Assembly (NCBI GenBank): GCA_964589175.1
Contig: CAZPRY010000018.1
Location: 6,507-70,506 of the forward strand
Source of the DNA: CAZPRY01 sp964589175
GTDB taxonomy: Bacteria > Fidelibacterota > UBA2242
Length of the DNA stretch: 64,000 nt
Direction: 5' to 3'
Shown: positions 58,846-64,000 of the stretch, piece after piece
Numbering within the stretch: the stretch's first letter is position 1
Layout: every line of letters starts with the position of its first letter
Program-made: the position numbers and the translations under genes
Notes under the pieces: generated by a model
The model's database searches: none
What the model was told of the DNA's origin: nothing
Seen by the model: only the letters and a program-made list of their open reading frames with translations

Positions 58846-61800
58846 TCAGCGGGCCCGCACGATCGTCGTGATATAGCCCACAGTCTTGTTGGTGGCCAGG
58901 TCGGTCGCATTCAGACGCGCGACATACATGCCGACCCGCGATTTTTCGCCCTGTTCACTGTCGCCGTTCCAGTAGATGACGCCCTCGGAGGAAGTGCGCA
59001 TTGTGATGGCCGGATTGAAGACCAGGCGCCCGGCCAGATCGTAAATGTCGACCGTGACTTTGGCCGAAGCAAACGGCAATTGAAAGTGTATGCCGACTTC
59101 ATCGTCAATGCCGTCCCCGTTGGGTGAGAAGGGATTGGGTTTGGCCTGGATTCCGAATTTTTTCAGCGCTTGTTTGATTACGACGCTGTTGACCAGGCCC
59201 GGGGTGCCGCCCCTGGGGGAAACCGAGGCGCGCCAGTTGCTTTTGGTGTTGGGATTTTTCAGGTAAATACGCTCCATGGAAACGCCCTGCTGAATATTCC
59301 AGTCACTATCGTACTGCAGGCTGTCGATCGTTTTTCCGGTTAAATCCTGGATGATGATTTGATCGGCGTCGTTGTTGAGCGATGGGAAGTCGGCCGTGAT
59401 GCAGGTGTTGTAATACCGGAGATTCTGAAAAGCAAAGATCGATGAATCGGAGGCAATGACCAGAAAGCTGTCGGGTGGCAGCGCATAGGGATGATAAATC
59501 TCCACGCGGCGGGCGGTATTTTCGTCGCTGAAGTACCAGCCGCCCGGGTTGATGGGCGATTCACCGGAGTTGCGCAGCTCGATGTATTCGGCGATTGAAG
59601 TGCCGGTTTTATAGACATCGGGCGGAAAGGCCATGAACTCCGAGATGCGGATCGTCTCCTCGCGGTAGGCAATTTTGATCTTGGTGACCAGGCTGTCGTT
59701 TTTTGGATTTCCGTCGCGGCTCCACTGAATTACGGAAACGAGGAAGTGCAGACCCGGGCCGAAAGGACCGGCCGTAAACTGCAGTTCCCAGGATTCCGCC
59801 GGCGCGAGCGGCGGAACCGGCAATTGGGCGATCGGGGTCAGGGCCGCAGCGCTCCGTTCCAATAGAATAAGTTTTGCGGAATCGCATTGCGCCTGCCCGG
59901 CATTTCGGAGGTAAATGGTCAGCGGAAAGGTCGAGGCCGTATCGCCGTAAGCCCGTGAAACGGTGACCGAATCCTGCGCCAGATCGTAGAGATAGGGCGA
60001 GACGCTGTTGATCCGGCCCGGCGTCGCGCCGCGGCTGTCTTCGCAGATTTTCCAGGAGGCCGCATCGGCCGAGGCCAGTTGCGGATGGATTTTCTCGAAG
60101 GAGAATCCCGGGACAACTTCCCAGGTTTCACCGTAAGACAGGGAATCGATGCGGCTGCCCGTCAGGTCACGCAGCCCAATCTCCCCGGCGCTGTTGTTCA
60201 AGCCCGGCCATTTTTCGGGCACGATGACCGTCACGCCGGGCAGGGCATAGTTTGTGAAAAAGGAACTGTCGCCGGTGAAAACGACGTATTCGCCGGCCGG
60301 AATGGCGCTGTGTTCCCGGATTGTTACGCGGCTGTGCCGGTTGGACAATTGCCAAAGATAGAGATCCAGAGAAGCGTCGCTGCAGTTGAACCATTCGATG
60401 AACTCCGTCTGGCCCAGGATGGGATACGGCAGGAATTCGTTGCAGCTCAGTGTGCCCGGAGCGAAGGCAATATAGAGCCGGGTCGTGGCGCTGTTATCCG
60501 CGGGATTTTCGTCCCCTTCCGTCTCGATTACAACGATGAAGTGCGCCAGCCCCGGACTTCCGGCGTAAAGCTCACCGTGAATGGTAAGCTGCTCATCGGG
60601 CGCCGGCATGGGAATGTTACTCTGAACCCAGACCTCTTCGTCGGGTGTGCCGCTTGCATCATTGTTGCGGTCGTGATAAATGGCAACGGAGAAAGTCGGC
60701 GATGCCAGCATGCCGCTGTTTTTCATGGTGACACTGAAAGGCGCCTGCTGACCCGGCGCGGTGAGGCTGTCGTCAAAATGGAATGAATCCGGCAGGATCG
60801 TGAGATCGTATTCGAATTTCAGGACGGAGTTGGCTGCGCCCGGCGTCGCGCCGTTGCCGGATTGGGAGCTGCGCCAGTTGTTGGCTGCGATCGCCGCGCT
60901 GTTGGGATCGCGCCGTTCAATCGAGATGCCGCTGCCGCCGCCCCATTCCTGCTGATAATATACTCTGTCGAGGCGGTTTGCCCGGGCGTCGCGGATAAAC
61001 AATGAGTCGGAACGGTTGTTCAGCGTCGGAAAATTATCCGGAACGATGAGAAGACCTGCGAATCCGGGATAGCCCTGCAGAAAGTCTGCATTGGCCGCCA
61101 CGACGCAGAAATCGTCCGCATCGAGAATAAAGGTTGAATCGATCAGCGCCAGCCATTTTCCGCTGGCGTCGTGAAATTCCCAGGAGTTCAGATTAGCGGC
61201 TCTCTGACTGCGATTGTAGAGTTCAAACCATTCGGATTCGCCGGATTCGGGTGCGTAGAGGATTTCATTGATCACCACAGCTTGCGGCGCATAGCCGATC
61301 CGGATCCAGATGCTGTCGCTGTTGTTGGAGGGCTCGCCGTCGCCGTCGAGGAGAATGCGGCCGATCAGGCGCTGTACCCCGCCCGGCAGCGAGGGCAGCG
61401 CCAGAATTTCGGTGCGCGTGGTGCCGGCCGCCAGCGCTATGTCAATTTGTAGCGTGGTATCGAGCACGGTTTGTGCAATGGAATCGTTCATCATGGTTTC
61501 AATGCGATAGGCTAGGTCGAAGGTCGGGACCGGGTTCAGGCCGGCGTTGTAAATTCGGGCGTGAATTTCGGCCGGACGGCCGTCGACGGGAGGAGGTGTA
61601 ACCGATAAAAAGATGGAATCCAGCGCCAGGTCGAGATTGCGGGTGGCGATGGTGTTGCGATAACCCGGCGTGCTCCCGGATTCGGATTGGGACAATCCCC
61701 AATTGGCTTCATCGGTACTCGCTCCGCAGGGATTCCGGCGCTCCAGCGAGAAGCCCTTACGGTCGCCCCAGCGGCTGTCATAGGCGAGCGAATCCAGGCG

Positions 61801-63861
61801 GTGCTGCACAGCATCCAGAATTACCAGCGAATCCACGGTATTGTTCAAAGCCGGGAAGGCCGGCGTGATGATCAGCTTGCCGTGAAAGTTCGGATAGGCG
61901 GATCGAAAATTCTCATCGCCGGTGATGACCGCAAAGGAATCCGGCTTGAGATCGTTCCGGAATTCGGTCAGCTGGAAATGAGTGGCGTTGGCGTCCTTGA
62001 AGGCCCAATTCTGCAGGTTCAGATTGCCGCGGCTGATGTTCAGGATTTCGAACCACTCCGGTTTGCCGCTTGCCGGGTTGTACATGATTTCGTTAAGTAC
62101 CGCGGAGTGAACGGGATAGCCGACCGTCAGCGGCAGGGTGATGTCGTCATTTTGAAGGTTTAGATCCAGCGAATAATGAATACTGCAATAGATGAAACCC
62201 ATGCCGCCCTGATCGATTTCCCAGCGCAGGGTATCAGTGAGAGAAGCGAAGGGCTGGAGAGTATCGGCCCAGGCCTTCTGAAAAATCAGCCGGCTGGCAC
62301 TGATCGAATCGAGCGATTGGTAATAGAGAATATCAAATGAGAACCCGGCGGCCGGGCGTAGACCGACATTGGCGACGGAAATCTGCAAAATAACCGTCTT
62401 GCCGGGCAGGAGATTTTCGGAGAGCCACTGCACATTCTCACATTGCAATTGCAGGTCGTGTTCCGGAAAGCGAAGGCTGTTGACAAAGCCGGGAGTCCCG
62501 CCCGCTTCCGCAAGACTGAGACCCCAGTTGCGCGCATCGTTGGGCTCGAAGTACGGATTCCGGCGCTCCAGCGTGATACCCTGGGAATAACCCCACTGGC
62601 TGCTGTAGCCCACGCGATCCATGACGCGCCCGGTTAGGTCCTGGATGATTATGGAATCCTTGCTGTTGTTCAGGATGGGGAAATTCTGTTCGCAATCGAG
62701 GAAGCGACCCTGCGTTTCCCACAAGTTCAGGAACGATGAATCGCGGGCGATCACGACGTATTCTTGCGGGGGAAGAAAAAAATCTTTCCCGGTGAGCAGC
62801 GCTTCGATACTGGCGTCGGCAATGGTCCAGTGTTTCAAATTAAGCGTATCGTCGGAAATATTGACCAGTTCGGCCCACTCCAGACCGGTTTCGCCGATCG
62901 GGTAATACATAAACTCATTGATTGCCACGGCCTGCCTCGGATAGGGCACGCGTAATTCCAGGAAACGGATGTTGTCGTTCTTTTGTTCGTCGCGGTAGAA
63001 ATCGATCGCGGCAATCAACCGGGTGCTGCCGGAAACAGGATCGGGGATACTGAGTTCAAAGCGGGCAGAGTCGCCCGGTACAAGGGTCTCGGTGGTGCCG
63101 AACAGGTACTCGCTGATCTGCAAAACGGAATCCGTATTCACATCGATACCGAAGACGATATCGGCATCCGAACAGGGTTGCAGTCCGACATTCGTTACGG
63201 ACACATTGATCCCGACGGGCCGGCCGGGTTCAATCTCCCGCGCTGTTGTAGCGATCCGGAAAGAGGAGATCGCCAGGTCGAAGTCTTTGGGGGAGATGCT
63301 GTTGCGCAAGCCGGGCGTTCCCGGTTTGACTTGCGAGTTGCTCCAGTTATCGGACGTATTGGGTCCGTCTGAGAGCACCTTTTCATCCGAGAATCCGCTG
63401 CTCTGATCGGGAGTCGTTACGACCCGGGAGAGGGTGTCACCCGCGGCGGAGATGAGCAATAATTCATTGGGCTCGGTGTTCAGTAAACCGTTCTTTCCGA
63501 AAGAGTTGTCCTGGATCGTGAACAGGAGCGTTCCGGTCGGTATCAGCGCCTGGTAAGAGAAAGATTCCTTGTCGATCAAATACCCGCGATCCAGAATAAG
63601 CGCCCGGTCACCCGGTGCCAGGATTGTATTCGATTCGGGGAAGACCAGAGTCTCCGGGGAGCCGTTAATTATTAAATTAGCTCCGTCCAGATTGAAGGGC
63701 GCGTCGGAATTATTGACCAGTTCGATGAACTCATCGAAATAGTCTGCCCCCTCGGGATCGAACATAATTTCGTTGAACGATATTGGCTGGGCCCGGGCCG
63801 GCAGCCCGGGCAGTAGAAGGCAAGCAAACGCTACGAATATGAAAATTTTAGATTTCAGCAT
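58846..63861 (-). CDS. Giant secreted lamin-tail/CARDB repeat protein with FlgD-like C-terminus
   Basis: 1671 residues. Signal peptide (KIFIFVAFACLLLPGLPARA). Six lamin-tail domains, each with 'NE[IF]M..P......E+.EL.N.S...L.L..W', at about residues 28, 315, 590, 880, 1150 and 1400. They alternate with CARDB-like Ig domains that start 'LDLA..S......P' and hold the repeated phrases 'VSVTNVGL' and 'RRNPN..........GATPG..NS'. The C-terminus (KPNPFSPNGDGIDDEVGI, then VDIYDLAGRLV ... VGMYVARLN) is a FlgD-Ig-like, gliding-type (type B-like) sorting domain. It is expected on the cell surface, possibly binding polymers or Ca2+. Start ATG has no strong ribosome site, common in this group. Confidence 0.9.
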   Translation of the reverse strand: MLKSKIFIFVAFACLLLPGLPARAQPISFNEIMFDPEGADYFDEFIELVNNSDAPFNLDGANLIINGSPETLVFPESNTILAPGDRALILDRGYLIDKESFSYQALIPTGTLLFTIQDNSFGKNGLLNTEPNELLLISAAGDTLSRVVTTPDQSSGFSDEKVLSDGPNTSDNWSNSQVKPGTPGLRNSISPKDFDLAISSFRIATTAREIEPGRPVGINVSVTNVGLQPCSDADIVFGIDVNTDSVLQISEYLFGTTETLVPGDSARFELSIPDPVSGSTRLIAAIDFYRDEQKNDNIRFLELRVPYPRQAVAINEFMYYPIGETGLEWAELVNISDDTLNLKHWTIADASIEALLTGKDFFLPPQEYVVIARDSSFLNLWETQGRFLDCEQNFPILNNSKDSIIIQDLTGRVMDRVGYSSQWGYSQGITLERRNPYFEPNDARNWGLSLAEAGGTPGFVNSLRFPEHDLQLQCENVQWLSENLLPGKTVILQISVANVGLRPAAGFSFDILYYQSLDSISASRLIFQKAWADTLQPFASLTDTLRWEIDQGGMGFIYCSIHYSLDLNLQNDDITLPLTVGYPVHSAVLNEIMYNPASGKPEWFEILNISRGNLNLQNWAFKDANATHFQLTEFRNDLKPDSFAVITGDENFRSAYPNFHGKLIITPAFPALNNTVDSLVILDAVQHRLDSLAYDSRWGDRKGFSLERRNPCGASTDEANWGLSQSESGSTPGYRNTIATRNLDLALDSIFLSVTPPPVDGRPAEIHARIYNAGLNPVPTFDLAYRIETMMNDSIAQTVLDTTLQIDIALAAGTTRTEILALPSLPGGVQRLIGRILLDGDGEPSNNSDSIWIRIGYAPQAVVINEILYAPESGESEWFELYNRSQRAANLNSWEFHDASGKWLALIDSTFILDADDFCVVAANADFLQGYPGFAGLLIVPDNFPTLNNRSDSLFIRDARANRLDRVYYQQEWGGGSGISIERRDPNSAAIAANNWRSSQSGNGATPGAANSVLKFEYDLTILPDSFHFDDSLTAPGQQAPFSVTMKNSGMLASPTFSVAIYHDRNNDASGTPDEEVWVQSNIPMPAPDEQLTIHGELYAGSPGLAHFIVVIETEGDENPADNSATTRLYIAFAPGTLSCNEFLPYPILGQTEFIEWFNCSDASLDLYLWQLSNRHSRVTIREHSAIPAGEYVVFTGDSSFFTNYALPGVTVIVPEKWPGLNNSAGEIGLRDLTGSRIDSLSYGETWEVVPGFSFEKIHPQLASADAASWKICEDSRGATPGRINSVSPYLYDLAQDSVTVSRAYGDTASTFPLTIYLRNAGQAQCDSAKLILLERSAAALTPIAQLPVPPLAPAESWELQFTAGPFGPGLHFLVSVIQWSRDGNPKNDSLVTKIKIAYREETIRISEFMAFPPDVYKTGTSIAEYIELRNSGESPINPGGWYFSDENTARRVEIYHPYALPPDSFLVIASDSSIFAFQNLRYYNTCITADFPSLNNDADQIIIQDLTGKTIDSLQYDSDWNIQQGVSMERIYLKNPNTKSNWRASVSPRGGTPGLVNSVVIKQALKKFGIQAKPNPFSPNGDGIDDEVGIHFQLPFASAKVTVDIYDLAGRLVFNPAITMRTSSEGVIYWNGDSEQGEKSRVGMYVARLNATDLATNKTVGYITTIVRAR

Positions 63862-63995
63862 AAACAGGCTTTAGCAATTTCTTCTCGGAAATATTAGGTC
63901 GGCTGATATACAATGTCAATAGTAATATTGCCCCAAACTTCATAAATAAGGTTCATCCCCCAAATGCGTACCAAGGCGTATATTAGAGGGTAAAA

Positions 63996-64000
63996 ATGAA
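63996..64000 (+). CDS. Possible start of a divergent gene (partial)
   Basis: The last bases, AGAGGGTAAAAATGAA, look like a ribosome site followed by ATG at 63996. The gene lies beyond the window and cannot be identified. Confidence 0.35.

Noticed and set aside
60079..60786. 235-codon plus-strand frame opposite the lamin-tail protein
   Set aside because: Shadow frame in a repeat-rich gene; no signal, motif or ribosome site.
1..64000. Search for CRISPR arrays, rRNA genes, prophage or integrase genes
   Set aside because: None seen by eye: no regularly spaced repeats, no rRNA-like sequence, and no phage structural or integrase motifs.

Overview
The window comes from a Gram-negative bacterium of the FCB (Bacteroidota/Calditrichota/KSB1-like) assemblage; the exact phylum cannot be fixed from the sequence alone. 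Several secreted proteins end in the 'YPNPFNPTT' type C-terminal domain used as a type IX secretion sorting signal. Others have outer-membrane barrel, PEGA, lamin-tail/CARDB, DUF6588 and LytTR features typical of that group, and one promoter fits the Bacteroidetes-style TAnnTTTG element. Most genes are on the minus strand and moderately GC-rich. Short AT-rich stretches (about 0.15-1.0 kb and 38.7-40.4 kb) carry toxin-antitoxin-like and orphan genes and look acquired.

Layout. 0-2 kb: end of an EamA exporter, two AT-rich small genes, an internally deleted IS200/IS605 relic and a YefM/YoeB-type toxin-antitoxin pair. 2-10 kb: an OFA-type MFS transporter and a complete, tightly overlapping trpE-G-D-C-F-B-A operon. 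It is preceded by a leader peptide with three consecutive Trp codons and an intrinsic terminator, so it is a classical ribosome-controlled attenuator. 10-14 kb: an accessory island with a REP-associated transposase remnant, a protein made of two internal repeats, and a three-gene cassette of GIY-YIG-like protein, ThsB-like TIR and ThsA-like TM-macro (type II Thoeris). It is bracketed by two near-identical ~50-bp imperfect palindromes.

14-24 kb: peptidase E (with a C-terminal relic of a second copy 1 kb away), an outer-membrane protein, a ZIP metal transporter, and a small MotA/ExbB-like membrane protein divergent from a LytS/LytTR two-component pair. A four-gene operon follows (two GT2 glycosyltransferases, a flippase-like membrane protein and a polysaccharide deacetylase) that probably builds a membrane glycolipid. 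24-38 kb: DUF2461 and TrmJ-like genes, an orphan MacB/FtsX-type permease, a PEGA-SUMF1 protein, a C69 dipeptidase, two secreted proteins with sorting domains (DUF362 type; zinc nuclease/phospholipase C type), an amidase and a membrane protein next to a CrtI-like oxidoreductase remnant.

38-53 kb: a BrnT/BrnA-like pair, a pentapeptide-repeat protein fused to a potassium channel pore, a branched-chain amino-acid type binding lipoprotein, and two giant tandem S8 subtilases. Their last ~585 bp are ~97% identical while the rest has diverged, a mark of gene conversion. 53-64 kb: tRNA-Phe(GAA), a membrane protein, DUF3108 and outer-membrane-linked proteins, coaX, birA, a TerB-DnaJ co-chaperone, a DUF6588 protein and a 1671-residue lamin-tail-repeat surface protein.

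The best candidate for a new system is the GIY-YIG + TIR + TM-macro cassette. The best-supported regulatory discovery is the trp attenuator.
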